DNA of 64,000 nt from positions 1,691,165 to 1,755,164 of the forward strand of contig NZ_CM001437.1 of the NCBI RefSeq assembly GCF_000243275.1. Direction: 5' to 3'. Within the stretch, counting starts at the first letter, position 1; each line of letters starts with the position of its first letter. The notes under the pieces are model-generated. The model was not told the DNA's origin, did no database searches, and saw nothing but the letters and a program-made list of their open reading frames with translations. Origin of the DNA: Myroides odoratus DSM 2801 (GTDB lineage: Bacteria > Bacteroidota > Bacteroidia > Flavobacteriales > Flavobacteriaceae). Of the stretch, positions 8,378-17,414 are shown in pieces. The translations under genes and the position numbers were made by a program.

Positions 8378-9580
8378 TTATTTGATTGAAGTTACTTCTC
8401 TAAGTGCTTTTAAAGCTTCTTCCTCTTTTGTTGTAAGTAATCGAATATTTCTATTTTTCCAAAATTCTGTTTGATAATTACTCTGACTTTTAAAAAGATC
8501 CATGGTCTTTTTTGCTCTGGTGGGAGGGTTTGCATGCTTTATGACAGCATCTACAACAAGCTCTTCTGAAATATCGATGTTATTATTTCCAAGTAATTTA
8601 CTTTGTATATCCAAATTAGTATTAATTCCTATATAAGATAAATGATAGTCCTCCAAATGTTTGCGATATATTACATGAAAATCTAGAACATTGAAAATCA
8701 TCTTAGCAAAAATCATAGGAAGTTCTGCTCTATTTTTTCTATAACGTTCCGATAAGCCATAACGATAAGCCATTAGATATTGCTGATCGGCAGTAAATAT
8801 CATATATCCTTCATAATATTGCCAACCTCTTAAATTTTCTTTGGGATGAAACGCAATGACAAAGGTATCTTCTCCTTGAATTCCCTTTTGCTTTTTCACA
8901 GTATATTCGTAATTCTTTTCGCTTTTCAGAATTTTTTGAAGTTCTTTTATTCTCATTTTATTCACAATAGACTGAGATACTCCCTCCGTATTCATAACAT
9001 TTAACATCTCAGCTAAATCTTCTTCATTGCTTACATCAGCATCAGAAATAAGCACCCTATTTTGTTTTACATCAATTTGAGGATTCTTATTGGGGTTTTC
9101 AATATAAAAATCAATAAGACCATCTGCCACATTACTTAAATCATTATTGACTATATTAAATGCTCTTACGTAGGTTTGATACAAATCTCCTTTTTCAACA
9201 ACTTTTGTCGCTCTTTCTAATGCAGGCTCAAAAACTGCTGAAAAGGATCTATCTAAAACAACAATTTCTTCTAGTTCTTTACTAATTAAATCTAATTCAA
9301 TCAACATGGCTGCTTTAGTGCTTACCTCTTTTATCGCATAGTTCATATGATTAAACCAAACGGATTCAACCTGCTCATCAATTGAAAGTAGAAAATCGCC
9401 TTCTCTATTGGTAATCGTAAAATCGTTTCCCTCAGCAGTACTGACCGTAACGCCTTCAATTCCGATTCTAGATTGGCTATCCATTACGGTTCCCTTCAAT
9501 ATTTTGGTTTGTGCTTGTAGTCCAAATAATCCTACTAGGAAAACAAGAAAAACGGTATAAACTTGTATTGTGCTACTCAT
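8378..9580 (-). CDS. Secreted CarboxypepD_reg-like domain protein
   Basis: A 400-residue exported protein of unknown function. A signal peptide ends near GLQA|Q (about residue 23). Residues 27-95 form a carboxypeptidase-regulatory-like beta-sandwich (LKGTVMDSQSRIGIEGVTV, then a TNREGDFLLSI turn), the module common in TonB-dependent receptors and other Bacteroidota surface proteins. The remaining 300 residues match nothing I can name. It is the last gene of the ECF sigma operon, 11 nt after the barrel protein, so it probably belongs to the envelope function controlled by that sigma factor. Confidence 0.7.
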   Translation of the reverse strand: MSSTIQVYTVFLVFLVGLFGLQAQTKILKGTVMDSQSRIGIEGVTVSTAEGNDFTITNREGDFLLSIDEQVESVWFNHMNYAIKEVSTKAAMLIELDLISKELEEIVVLDRSFSAVFEPALERATKVVEKGDLYQTYVRAFNIVNNDLSNVADGLIDFYIENPNKNPQIDVKQNRVLISDADVSNEEDLAEMLNVMNTEGVSQSIVNKMRIKELQKILKSEKNYEYTVKKQKGIQGEDTFVIAFHPKENLRGWQYYEGYMIFTADQQYLMAYRYGLSERYRKNRAELPMIFAKMIFNVLDFHVIYRKHLEDYHLSYIGINTNLDIQSKLLGNNNIDISEELVVDAVIKHANPPTRAKKTMDLFKSQSNYQTEFWKNRNIRLLTTKEEEALKALREVTSIK

Positions 9581-9591
9581 GATTACCTATT

Positions 9592-10746
9592 TTATATATC
9601 ACTGCGTATCCCCAAAGACCACATGTTTTGGTTAATACTATTATTTTTAAATAGTGGAGTTACATCATATTGAAATTGTAACGACCAAGAGCGATATCCA
9701 ACATAAGCACCTACTCCATATCTGACTTTACTAATCCCTAAATCTCCTTTTTCATCTACTCGGTATTGTTTACCATCTTCTCTATAGCGATATACTTGAT
9801 GCCCTTTACTATTTTTATTTGCAAAACTCACATACCCTCCTATTCCACCTCGCCAAGTATGCTCACTTCTAAAGTATTTCTTTCCCGTTTTTTCATCAAT
9901 TTTGGGTTTTGTAAAATCAAATTCTAAATAAACAGGTACTTGTAAACTCGCCACACTTAATCTTGATTTTCGCAAGTCTTTTTCATGATCCACTAAAATC
10001 GTTTCTCCATCCTGTACCGTGAAATAACGATGCCCTGTAGATTTCAAGTTATTAAAACTACCTACGACACCATAACGTAGATACAATAAACTTTTATCCT
10101 TCACTAAACGTGTTTTTAGGTAAAATCCTCCTTGGAATAAATTAGAAGGTATATAGCGGATATCAGAATTAGCAAATGCGCCTTCCGTTGCCAGATTACT
10201 TATTCCGTATACGAGAGACATGCGAAAAGTTGTTCTTTTTTCACTCCAATATTTCTCTCCTAATCTATCCCTGTATTCTTTCTGTGGCTTCCCAATCATA
10301 ATCGTAGCAGTTCGCTTTGTTGTATCCGCCACTTTCAGAAATTCGCCATTCTTCATCGCGTAGTTCACCTGGCTTTGCACCACATTCGTCAGACTATCTT
10401 GCATGCGAACGACTTCTTTTTCAATGCGATCAGAAGCTTCTTTTGCAAATTTTGATTTGAATTCCTGTCCACGCTCTTCCGTCATCGCATTTATATCAAT
10501 AAGATTATTGATTGAATCTACTCGAATACGCAAATGTTCTTTTTCTTTTACGGTTGCGTTCTGAATATTCACCGCAATTTGGCTTACTTTATAATCAAAG
10601 GTTTTTAATGATTGATCGGTCTTTTTGGATATTTTTTCCTTTTCGTCTAATTCTTGACCCTCACGTGTAATTGTAATCTGCGCGTAGGATTGCGTAATAA
10701 ACAACAATAACCCTCCTAAAATACTATAGCTAATTCTATTTCTCAT
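9592..10746 (-). CDS. Coiled-coil plus outer-membrane beta-barrel protein
   Basis: A 384-residue exported protein that I cannot assign to a named family. The signal peptide ends at SYA|Q (about residue 22). Residues about 45-140 are charged and helical (EKEHLRIRVDSINNL, FAKEASDRIEKEVVRMQ), consistent with a periplasmic coiled coil. From about residue 170 to the end, alternating aromatic strands suggest an eight- to ten-stranded barrel. Its start overlaps the anti-sigma stop by 11 nt, implying translational coupling. It may sense or transduce an outer-membrane signal to the anti-sigma factor (inference). Confidence 0.65.
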   Translation of the reverse strand: MRNRISYSILGGLLLFITQSYAQITITREGQELDEKEKISKKTDQSLKTFDYKVSQIAVNIQNATVKEKEHLRIRVDSINNLIDINAMTEERGQEFKSKFAKEASDRIEKEVVRMQDSLTNVVQSQVNYAMKNGEFLKVADTTKRTATIMIGKPQKEYRDRLGEKYWSEKRTTFRMSLVYGISNLATEGAFANSDIRYIPSNLFQGGFYLKTRLVKDKSLLYLRYGVVGSFNNLKSTGHRYFTVQDGETILVDHEKDLRKSRLSVASLQVPVYLEFDFTKPKIDEKTGKKYFRSEHTWRGGIGGYVSFANKNSKGHQVYRYREDGKQYRVDEKGDLGISKVRYGVGAYVGYRSWSLQFQYDVTPLFKNNSINQNMWSLGIRSDI

Positions 10747-11356
10747 ATCTACTATCTGATATATCTACCACTGCTTTCTTCGTAGTATCAATAATTTTTT
10801 TCAATTTCGTTTCTCTGTATTCTACTTCAATTTCACCCTCAACTTGTTTCAGCAGATGATTACTATCTACCATCACTTTGCGTTGGGGTTTGTTCACCCA
10901 GATTTCATCAATAGTTAAGGAATCCATCTTTTCTCTCTTTGCCACAGGCGGGATTTGAATATTATTTTCAACTTGAACCAATTGCTCTAAGCGTATCTTT
11001 TTACCCACTTCTTTTTGCTGTACAACTGGATTTGGTCGAATAGATTCTTCGTGAGTTCGTTGTTCCAGCGTTTCTTCTTGTTCTGTATCCTCCGTTACTA
11101 GATAGTGTTCTGTAGTTGGAACATCCGTTGGATTAGGTTGCATCATCGGTTCAGTTTTCAAGAAAATCAAGCCCATAATTCCACCGACAACCAAACAAGC
11201 AGCAATTCCAATCCAGGTTGTGCGTATTCCTCTTTTCTTCTTCTTGTCACGGTCATCCAATTGCTGTGCTAATTTATCCCAAGCGGCAGCTGAAGGAGCA
11301 ATGGATCGCTCATCCAATTGCTTTTTCCATTCCTTATCTATTTTACTCCATTCCAT
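10736..11356 (-). CDS. Putative membrane anti-sigma factor
   Basis: A 206-residue single-pass protein. Residues 1-43 are a charged cytoplasmic domain, residues about 46-67 (TTWIGIAACLVVGGIMGLIFL) form the membrane span in two stretches, and the rest is a polar periplasmic tail. The topology and the position directly behind an ECF sigma gene, overlapping it by 19 nt, fit an anti-sigma factor, but there is no recognisable zinc-binding anti-sigma HxxxCxxC motif, so the assignment rests on context. The periplasmic part has no domain I recognise. Confidence 0.65.
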   Translation of the reverse strand: MEWSKIDKEWKKQLDERSIAPSAAAWDKLAQQLDDRDKKKKRGIRTTWIGIAACLVVGGIMGLIFLKTEPMMQPNPTDVPTTEHYLVTEDTEQEETLEQRTHEESIRPNPVVQQKEVGKKIRLEQLVQVENNIQIPPVAKREKMDSLTIDEIWVNKPQRKVMVDSNHLLKQVEGEIEVEYRETKLKKIIDTTKKAVVDISDSRYEK

Positions 11357-11910
11357 AACCCTCGATTTTTTAAATGCTCTAATTGTTGTTGTAATAACTT
11401 GCGTGCTTGTGCAAGTTGTGATTTTGAAGTTCCTTCGCTAATTTGAAGCATCGCTGCGATTTCTTGATGCTTATATTCTTCTACGACATAGAGATTAAAT
11501 ATCGTTTTGCATCCCGCTGGCAATTGATCAATTAAACGTTGTATTTCTTCCAAAGAAAGATCCCCCTCATCATCCTCTCTATGTTCTTCTTGATGCTCAA
11601 TCTGTTCCTCTAAATAAGCAAAAGGTCGTTGTGCCCGTAAAAAAGAGATGGATTCATTGACCATGATACGCCTGATCCATCCTTCGAAGCTCCCTTTATC
11701 TTCATACTTATCCATCCTTGTAAAGACTTTCATAAAGGCACTTACCATCACATCCTCTGCATACTGAACATCTGCAATGTATTGCCTACAGACACTCAAC
11801 ATTTTTCCAGACAACAATTGATAGACCTCATGCTGTGCGCTCCGTTTTTCACGCCGCAAATCCTCTATGTAATCTTCTATTTTTTTGGGGTATAGTCGTA
11901 TCAATTTCAT
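11338..11910 (-). CDS. ECF-type RNA polymerase sigma factor
   Basis: A 190-residue sigma-70 family member of the extracytoplasmic-function type. Region 2 spans about residues 25-95 (core contact YAEDVMVSAFMKVFTRMDKYEDKGSFEGWIRRI in pieces), and region 4 about 125-180 (LPAGCKTIFNLYVVEEYKH, then a helix-turn-helix ISEGTSKSQLAQARKLL). No region 3, as expected for ECF. It heads the envelope operon reading to 8378. A good ECF-type promoter at 12076-12101 suggests autoregulation. A small peptide ORF lies between that promoter and this gene. Confidence 0.9.
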   Translation of the reverse strand: MKLIRLYPKKIEDYIEDLRREKRSAQHEVYQLLSGKMLSVCRQYIADVQYAEDVMVSAFMKVFTRMDKYEDKGSFEGWIRRIMVNESISFLRAQRPFAYLEEQIEHQEEHREDDEGDLSLEEIQRLIDQLPAGCKTIFNLYVVEEYKHQEIAAMLQISEGTSKSQLAQARKLLQQQLEHLKNRGLWNGVK

Positions 11911-11969
11911 TCTAGTTTATCTCCGCTAATTTCAAAATTTAAAATTTAAAAAACTCTTTTCACTTTCAT

Positions 11970-12044
11970 TTAAGAGATAAATTGATTCACAAAAGAGAGA
12001 ATCGCATCGACTAAGCTCATAATAAGTAGTAATAATCCTTTCAT
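11970..12044 (-). CDS. Putative 24-aa hydrophobic leader peptide
   Basis: A 25-codon ORF (ATG to TAA) read on the minus strand, beginning MKGLLLLIMS and ending FVNQFIS, almost entirely hydrophobic with one Lys and one Asp. It lies between the ECF-type promoter (12076-12101) and the sigma gene, about 20 nt after the expected transcript start and 59 nt before the sigma start codon. It could be a small membrane peptide, a secreted amphipathic peptide or a translated leader. Coding status is unproven; short ORFs arise by chance, and no strong ribosome-binding site is visible. Confidence 0.4.
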   Translation of the reverse strand: MKGLLLLIMSLVDAILSFVNQFIS

Positions 12045-12075
12045 CGTGTGTTGTTTTATTGGTTTATCTATTACA

Positions 12076-12101
12076 TAGACGCAACAACTTCTAAAAAGGT
12101 T
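12076..12101 (-). promoter_or_regulatory. ECF-type promoter of the sigma operon
   Basis: On the minus strand AAC (12099-12101, within CCAACCTTTTT), 17 nt, CGTCTA (12076-12081). AAC and CGTC blocks at 16-17 nt spacing are the general signature of ECF-sigma promoters. Its position in front of an ECF sigma gene suggests autoregulation. Confidence 0.55.
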
Positions 12102-12175
12102 GGGAAGAAAAGTGAATTTTTTATTTATTTTTTTAATTCACGTGTTATTTTGGTTTTTAACGGAAGTGTATAAAA

Positions 12176-12206
12176 ACAAACAAGCCCCAGAAATTGGGGC
12201 TTGTTG
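12176..12206 (-). terminator. Hairpin downstream of the polyprenyl synthase
   Basis: ACAAGCCCCA (12180-12189) pairs with TGGGGCTTGT (12195-12204) around GAAAT; on the minus strand it is followed by a T-rich stretch. It lies about 225 nt after the polyprenyl synthase stop and upstream of the ECF promoter. Between 12207 and 12429 I see only an AT-only inverted repeat (12342-12365) and no gene. Confidence 0.5.
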
Positions 12207-12429
12207 TACAATTTAAAATACGTTTGCTTACTTAGAAGGGGTAAGAAACAAAACATGTGGTTCATTCTTTCATTTTCTGGTATATCATAACGTGTAATAC
12301 AATTCATCCGCTATTTGATTATACCATCTGTAAGATACGCCAATTTTATTAATAATAATAAAATTAAATCACAATTTTTTATTCTTCCGCTCTCGTTTTA
12401 GCTTATTTGGTCAACGATTTGGGTCTATT

Positions 12430-13407
12430 TTATTTTTTTCGTTCAATTACGTAATTCACCATAGTGATCAAAGCTTCTTTGAAAGGTGAATGTGGAAAAT
12501 CTTCAACTAAGTGCAAGGCTTCTTGTTGATAAGCGATCATTTTCTCCGTCGCATAGGATAGTCCACCTGCTTCTTTGACATAATCAATGACTTCTTTTAC
12601 CCTGCGTTTATCTTCGTTGTGATTTTTTACTGAATTAATCAGCCATTTGCGCTTTTCTTTGGTTGCGGTATTCAGTGCATAAATTAAAGGCAACGTCATT
12701 TTTTGCTCTTTGATGTCAATACCGGTTGGTTTTCCAATAGGTCCATCCGTATAATCAAATAAATCATCTTTGATTTGGAATGCCATTCCGATAACTTCTC
12801 CAAATTTACGCATTCGCTCAATGAGGTCAACATTATCTGGTTCAACAGAAGCTGCACCTAAAGCACAACATGCCGCAATGAGCGTCGCTGTTTTTTGGCG
12901 AATAATTTCGTAATAAACATCTTCTGTAATATCTAATCGACGTGCTTTTTCAATTTGGAGTAATTCACCTTCGCTCATTTCGCGTACAGCAACCGAAATG
13001 ATGCGCAATAAATCAAAATCACCATTGTCAATGGACAGTAAAAGTCCTTTGGAAAGTAAATAATCACCAACTAAAACGGCAATTTTATTTTTCCACAGCG
13101 CATTTAAAGAAAAGAACCCTCGGCGTTTGTTACTATCATCAACCACATCATCATGCACCAACGTTGCTGTATGGATTAATTCAATCACAGAGGCTCCTCT
13201 ATAGGTACGTTCATTTACTTCACCCTGCACCATTTTCGCAACGAGAAAAACAAACATCGGTCGCATTTGTTTTCCTTTTCGGTTTACAATGTAGTAGGTG
13301 ATTCTATTTAATAAAGCAACTTTTGTTGCCATGGATTTATGAAACTTCTTTTCAAAGAGTTCCATTTCAACCTTAATTGGTTCCTGTATTTGCTGTACAA
13401 TATTCAT
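12430..13407 (-). CDS. ispB: Polyprenyl diphosphate synthase (all-trans, long chain)
   Basis: Elongates farnesyl diphosphate with isopentenyl diphosphate to make the isoprenoid tail of menaquinone. Both Asp-rich motifs are visible: the first HDDVVDDSNKRRG near residue 85 and the second FQIKDDLFDY near 210. KGKQMRPMFVFL contains the substrate-binding Lys-Arg. I use the ATG at 13407 (325 aa, like E. coli IspB, 323 aa) because an in-frame TTG three codons upstream lies inside the -7 box TAAATTTG (13414-13421). That box leaves only about 3 nt of leader. Product chain length cannot be read from sequence. Confidence 0.88.
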   Translation of the reverse strand: MNIVQQIQEPIKVEMELFEKKFHKSMATKVALLNRITYYIVNRKGKQMRPMFVFLVAKMVQGEVNERTYRGASVIELIHTATLVHDDVVDDSNKRRGFFSLNALWKNKIAVLVGDYLLSKGLLLSIDNGDFDLLRIISVAVREMSEGELLQIEKARRLDITEDVYYEIIRQKTATLIAACCALGAASVEPDNVDLIERMRKFGEVIGMAFQIKDDLFDYTDGPIGKPTGIDIKEQKMTLPLIYALNTATKEKRKWLINSVKNHNEDKRRVKEVIDYVKEAGGLSYATEKMIAYQQEALHLVEDFPHSPFKEALITMVNYVIERKK

Positions 13408-13502
13408 TATAAACAAATTTATGACTTTTTATGTCATACTATAGCATTCAAATAAATATCTGGAATATAAAAAGAACTATTTCTTTATTTTCAGTGTCGT
13501 TA

Positions 13503-14543
13503 CTATGATTTATTCGCTAATTGTCCACAAGCGGCATCAATATCCTTTCCACGACTTCTTCTTACAACTACCGTAATATCGTTACTTTCTAAAGCTTTGA
13601 TATAGTTATTGATCGCTTGATTATCTGCTTGTTGAAATTCACCATCGTCAATGGGATTGTACTCAATTAAATTGACTTTACTTGGCATCTGCTTACAGAA
13701 TTTCACTAAAGCATCGATTGAAGCTTTATCATCATTAATTCCTTTCCATACAACATATTCAAACGTAATTCTGCTTTTTGTTTTACTATACCAGTATTGT
13801 AAAGCATCACGTAAATCAGTTAAAGGGAAACTTTTGGAAAATGGCATGATTCGATTGCGCGTTTCTTCAATAGCCGAGTGTAACGAAACAGCTAACTTAA
13901 ATTTTACTTGATCATCTGCTAATTTTCGAATCATTTTAGGAATCCCCGAAGTAGAAACGGTAATGCGTTTTGGCGACATTCCCAATCCTTCTTCTGACGT
14001 AATTTTATCAATTGCCGCTTGTACATTGTTGTAGTTCATCAGCGGTTCTCCCATTCCCATAAATACAATATTGGACAATGGACGGCCATGATTCTGGCGA
14101 CTCTGTTGATCAATCGTTAACACTTGATCGTATATTTCATCTGGATTTAAGTTTCGCATGCGCTTTAATTTTGCTGTCGCACAAAACTCACAATCCAAAC
14201 TGCAACCTACTTGAGAAGAAACACAAGCGGTAGTACGTGTTTCTGTTGGAATCAAAACAGATTCCACGATTAATCCATCGTGTAATTTTACTCCGTTTTT
14301 AATCGTTCCATCCGAACTAATTTGCATATTATCTACGCGAATGTGATTAATCACAAAATGATCTTCTAACATTTGACGAGTAGCTTTAGAGAGATTACTC
14401 ATATCTTCAAAAGAATGAGCTCCTTTACTCCATAACCACTCATACACCTGATTACCTCTAAATGATTTATCTCCTTGAGAAACAAAAAAATCTCTCAATT
14501 GTTCTTTAGATAAACTACGTATGTCTTTTTTCTCTAATTGCAT
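13503..14543 (-). CDS. rlmN: 23S rRNA (adenine2503-C2)-methyltransferase RlmN
   Basis: Radical-SAM enzyme that methylates C2 of A2503 in 23S rRNA and of A37 in some tRNAs. The cluster motif CxxxCxxC is at Cys114, Cys118 and Cys121 (GCSLDCEFCATAK), and Cys339 near the C-terminus matches the methyl-carrying cysteine of the family. GMGEPLMNYNNV is the SAM-contact segment. Length 346 is typical. A -7 box TAAATTTG (14548-14555) ends 4 nt before the ATG, so the transcript may be nearly leaderless. Confidence 0.96.
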   Translation of the reverse strand: MQLEKKDIRSLSKEQLRDFFVSQGDKSFRGNQVYEWLWSKGAHSFEDMSNLSKATRQMLEDHFVINHIRVDNMQISSDGTIKNGVKLHDGLIVESVLIPTETRTTACVSSQVGCSLDCEFCATAKLKRMRNLNPDEIYDQVLTIDQQSRQNHGRPLSNIVFMGMGEPLMNYNNVQAAIDKITSEEGLGMSPKRITVSTSGIPKMIRKLADDQVKFKLAVSLHSAIEETRNRIMPFSKSFPLTDLRDALQYWYSKTKSRITFEYVVWKGINDDKASIDALVKFCKQMPSKVNLIEYNPIDDGEFQQADNQAINNYIKALESNDITVVVRRSRGKDIDAACGQLANKS

Positions 14544-14595
14544 GCTGCAAATTTACTTTTTTTACTCGAATAATTGACATCTCAAGTTTAGATAT

Positions 14596-14633
14596 AAAAA
14601 AAGGATGTAGTTCATATCCTACATCCTTTTTTT
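14596..14633 (-). terminator. Terminator of the short-chain dehydrogenase gene
   Basis: GGATGTAG (14603-14610) pairs with CTACATCC (14619-14626), extended by A7/T7 flanks. It starts 8 nt after the stop codon and lies upstream of rlmN. Confidence 0.85.
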
Positions 14634-14641
14634 ACATTTTA

Positions 14642-15382
14642 TTATTTAGCTAGATATCCACCTTCAATTGGATAATAACCTCCTGTTGCGAAAGAGGCCT
14701 TATCTGAGGCCAACCAAGCAATCATTTCTGCTACTTCCTCTGCCTTTCCTAGGCGTTGCATCGCATGCTGAGACTCTAAGAATTGTAGTTCTTTAGGATC
14801 TATCGCATCTACCAAAGGTGTTTTAATAAAACCTGGTCCAACTGCATTAACACGAATACCTTTTGCACCGTACTCCCATCCTGCAGATTTAGTTAACCCT
14901 ACTACTCCATGCTTTGCAGCTACATAGGCTGAAGACCCTGCGAAACCAACTTGCCCTAAAATCGATGCAATATTAATAATACTTCCACTGCCGTTCTTTA
15001 ACATTGCTGGAATTTGGTAACGCATTCCATAGAATACGCCATCTAAATTAATGGACGTTACTTTTTTCCACTCTTCTATATCATATTCACCTGTTGGTGC
15101 AACTCCACCTGCAATTCCTGCATTATTAACAGCAATATCTAATTTTCCGAATTTTTTCAAAGTCTCTGCAACCAAAGCTTCATTATCAGAAGGTGAAGCG
15201 GCATTTGATTTAACAAAGTGCGCATTCGCTCCAATACTAGCAGCTAATTTTTGCCCTAGTTCTTCATTCAAATCAGCAATTACAACTTTTGCGCCTTCCT
15301 TACTAAAAAGTTCAACAACTGCTTTACCAATTCCTGAAGCTCCACCTGTAACAATAGCGACTTTATTCTCTAACATTTTCAT
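14642..15382 (-). CDS. SDR-family NAD(P)-dependent oxidoreductase
   Basis: A 246-residue classical short-chain dehydrogenase with a Rossmann fold. It has the TGGASGIGKA cofactor motif near residue 12, the NNAGIAGG motif near 88, and the catalytic Ser-Tyr-Lys set (Ser about 140; Tyr and Lys in SAYVAAKHG). An acidic residue at the end of beta-2 (VVIADLNEE) favours NAD over NADP. The substrate is not predictable; the family includes glucose, 3-oxoacyl and hydroxysteroid dehydrogenases. It stands alone between rlmN and fumarase with its own terminator. The start could equally be the second ATG at 15376. Confidence 0.85.
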   Translation of the reverse strand: MKMLENKVAIVTGGASGIGKAVVELFSKEGAKVVIADLNEELGQKLAASIGANAHFVKSNAASPSDNEALVAETLKKFGKLDIAVNNAGIAGGVAPTGEYDIEEWKKVTSINLDGVFYGMRYQIPAMLKNGSGSIINIASILGQVGFAGSSAYVAAKHGVVGLTKSAGWEYGAKGIRVNAVGPGFIKTPLVDAIDPKELQFLESQHAMQRLGKAEEVAEMIAWLASDKASFATGGYYPIEGGYLAK

Positions 15383-15482
15383 ATTTTAGGCTTTTAGTTA
15401 TTAATTATTCTTAAATTACAAAATAAAATCGAGAATATCAGTACACAACTGATTAATTAACAGAGATTTAATCTTTATTAAT

Positions 15483-15513
15483 AAAAAAAGCCATCTTACC
15501 GAAGTAAGACAGC
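15483..15513 (-). terminator. Terminator of fumarase
   Basis: GCCATCTTAC (15490-15499) and GTAAGACAGC (15504-15513) form a 10-bp stem with two G-T pairs and a TTCG loop on the minus strand, followed by seven T. It lies 30 nt after the fumarase stop. Confidence 0.85.
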
Positions 15514-15542
15514 TTTTTCATCGTATTGAGTTCTTGTCTATT

Positions 15543-17144
15543 TTACAAATTTTGGAAGAAATCGTTTCCTTTATCATCTGTAATAATAAAGGCAGGGAAA
15601 TCTTTTACTACAATTTTACGGACAGCTTCCATTCCCAATTCTGGGAAGTCAACTACCTCAACGCTGAGGATATTCTCTTTTGCCAAGATTGCTGCAGGCC
15701 CACCGATTGATCCTAGGTAGAATCCTCCGTGTTTCTTACAAGCATCTGTTACCGCTTGAGAACGGTTTCCTTTTGCTAACATAATCATACTTCCACCTAC
15801 GGCTTGGAAAGGATCTACATACGGATCCATACGACCTGCTGTAGTTGGCCCAAAACTTCCTGAAGGCATTCCCTCTGGTGTTTTAGCTGGTCCAGCATAA
15901 TAGATAGGGTGATTTTTGAAATATTCTGGCATTTCTTGCCCATTGTCTAACATCTCTTGAATCTTCGCGTGTGCAATATCACGGGCAACAATTACTGTTC
16001 CGTTCAACATCAAACGCGTTTTGATTGGATGTTTTGTCAATTCAGCCAATTGCTCTTGCATCGGTTTATCTAAATCAATAACAATAGGATCTTCTAAATG
16101 AGGCGCTACTGCGGGTAATAAACGTGCTGGATTTTCCTCTAATTGCTCGATGAATAATCCTTCCGCAGTAATCTTCGCTTTGATATTGCGGTCTGCAGAA
16201 CAAGAAACTCCTAATCCTACTGGACAAGAAGCAGCGTGACGTGGTAATCGAATTACGCGAACATCATGTGTGAAATACTTTCCACCGAATTGTGCTCCAA
16301 TATGAGATTCTTGGCAAATCAATTGTAATTTTTTCTCCCATTCTAAATCGCGGAATGCTTGGCCTCCCATATTTCCAGAAGTAGGTAAGTTATCATAGTA
16401 GCCTGCAGATGCTTTTTTCACTGCAGCTAAATTAGCTTCTGCTGAAGTACCACCAATCACTAAAGCCAAGTGGTACGGAGGACAAGCGGCAGTTCCTAAA
16501 TCCATGATTTTATCTTTGATAAACTCCGTCAGATTCTTGTCATTCAACAGCGATTTTGTTTTTTGGTACAAGAATGTCTTATTTGCAGACCCTCCTCCTT
16601 TTGCTAAAAACAAAAACTCGTATTTCTGACCTTGAGTTGCATAAATATCAATTTGCGCTGGTAAATTTGATCCTGAGTTTTTTTCTTCAAACATACTGAT
16701 AGGTACAATTTGAGAATATCTCAAATTCTTCTTTTGGTAAGTATTGAAAATTCCTTTGGACAAACTTTCTGCATCATTTGATCCTGTATAAACGTTTTCT
16801 CCTTTTTTACCTACCACAATAGCAGTTCCTGTATCTTGACAAGAAGGCAATTGTCCTTCTACTGCTACTACTGCATTTTGCAATAAGTTATAGGCTACGA
16901 AACGATCATTATCTGTAGCTTCTGGATCATCTAAGATTGCTTTTAAGCTTTCTAGGTGAGCCGTTCTCAACATAAATGAAACATCCGTCATTGCTGCTTC
17001 AGATAAAACTTCTAAAGCCTTTGGATCCACAACTAAGATTTCGCGACCCCCTAATTTTTCGATTTTTACAAAATCAGAAGAGATTTTTTTATACTTCGTA
17101 TCGTCTTTTTGAATCGGATACGGATCTTGATATATAAAGTCCAT
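15543..17144 (-). CDS. fumA: Fumarate hydratase, class I (iron-sulfur)
   Basis: Interconverts fumarate and malate with an oxygen-sensitive [4Fe-4S] cluster. Candidate cluster cysteines lie in PSCQDTGTA (about residue 105), [12 protein letters not shown] (about 223) and [11 protein letters not shown] (about 315). The C-terminal beta domain has [16 protein letters not shown] and [13 protein letters not shown]. Length 533 matches one-chain class I enzymes (FumA/FumB type, 548 aa in E. coli). It links the fumarate made by the aspartases in this window with the citric acid cycle. It is monocistronic, with its own terminator. Confidence 0.93.
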   Translation of the reverse strand: MDFIYQDPYPIQKDDTKYKKISSDFVKIEKLGGREILVVDPKALEVLSEAAMTDVSFMLRTAHLESLKAILDDPEATDNDRFVAYNLLQNAVVAVEGQLPSCQDTGTAIVVGKKGENVYTGSNDAESLSKGIFNTYQKKNLRYSQIVPISMFEEKNSGSNLPAQIDIYATQGQKYEFLFLAKGGGSANKTFLYQKTKSLLNDKNLTEFIKDKIMDLGTAACPPYHLALVIGGTSAEANLAAVKKASAGYYDNLPTSGNMGGQAFRDLEWEKKLQLICQESHIGAQFGGKYFTHDVRVIRLPRHAASCPVGLGVSCSADRNIKAKITAEGLFIEQLEENPARLLPAVAPHLEDPIVIDLDKPMQEQLAELTKHPIKTRLMLNGTVIVARDIAHAKIQEMLDNGQEMPEYFKNHPIYYAGPAKTPEGMPSGSFGPTTAGRMDPYVDPFQAVGGSMIMLAKGNRSQAVTDACKKHGGFYLGSIGGPAAILAKENILSVEVVDFPELGMEAVRKIVVKDFPAFIITDDKGNDFFQNL

Positions 17145-17353
17145 TGGATTACTCGTTTATTTTTGTTGGATAAAATTACGAAATATACCAATGAAAAAAC
17201 CGTAGAACGTTTCTAAATAACCCGTGTTTACTGGGGTTTCTACGAAATACTTTTTTTATATCATCGTCAATTGAACAAATAGACACTCAGCTAATTGGAG
17301 TGAATTACATCCTCTCCCGCCTCCATTACGTTATTCTAGCTTTTCATTTTTAT

Positions 17354-17373
17354 GGGACAAATTGCCATTCCCC
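17354..17373. repeat. REP-like palindrome E (degenerate)
   Basis: Begins GGGACAAATTGCC and ends CCATTCCCC (overlapping pieces). It shares the AATTGCCATT centre and G-run/C-run ends with element A at 479 but its arms are shorter and imperfect. It sits in the 270-nt gap upstream of the esterase gene. Confidence 0.35.
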
Positions 17374-17414
17374 ACAGCATTTTATTTACATTTGAATTTA
17401 TTAATTTATAACCT

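Noticed and set aside
12125..12307. A 60-codon minus-strand ORF after the polyprenyl synthase
   Set aside because: It crosses a terminator-like hairpin, has no codon pattern or motif and no start context.
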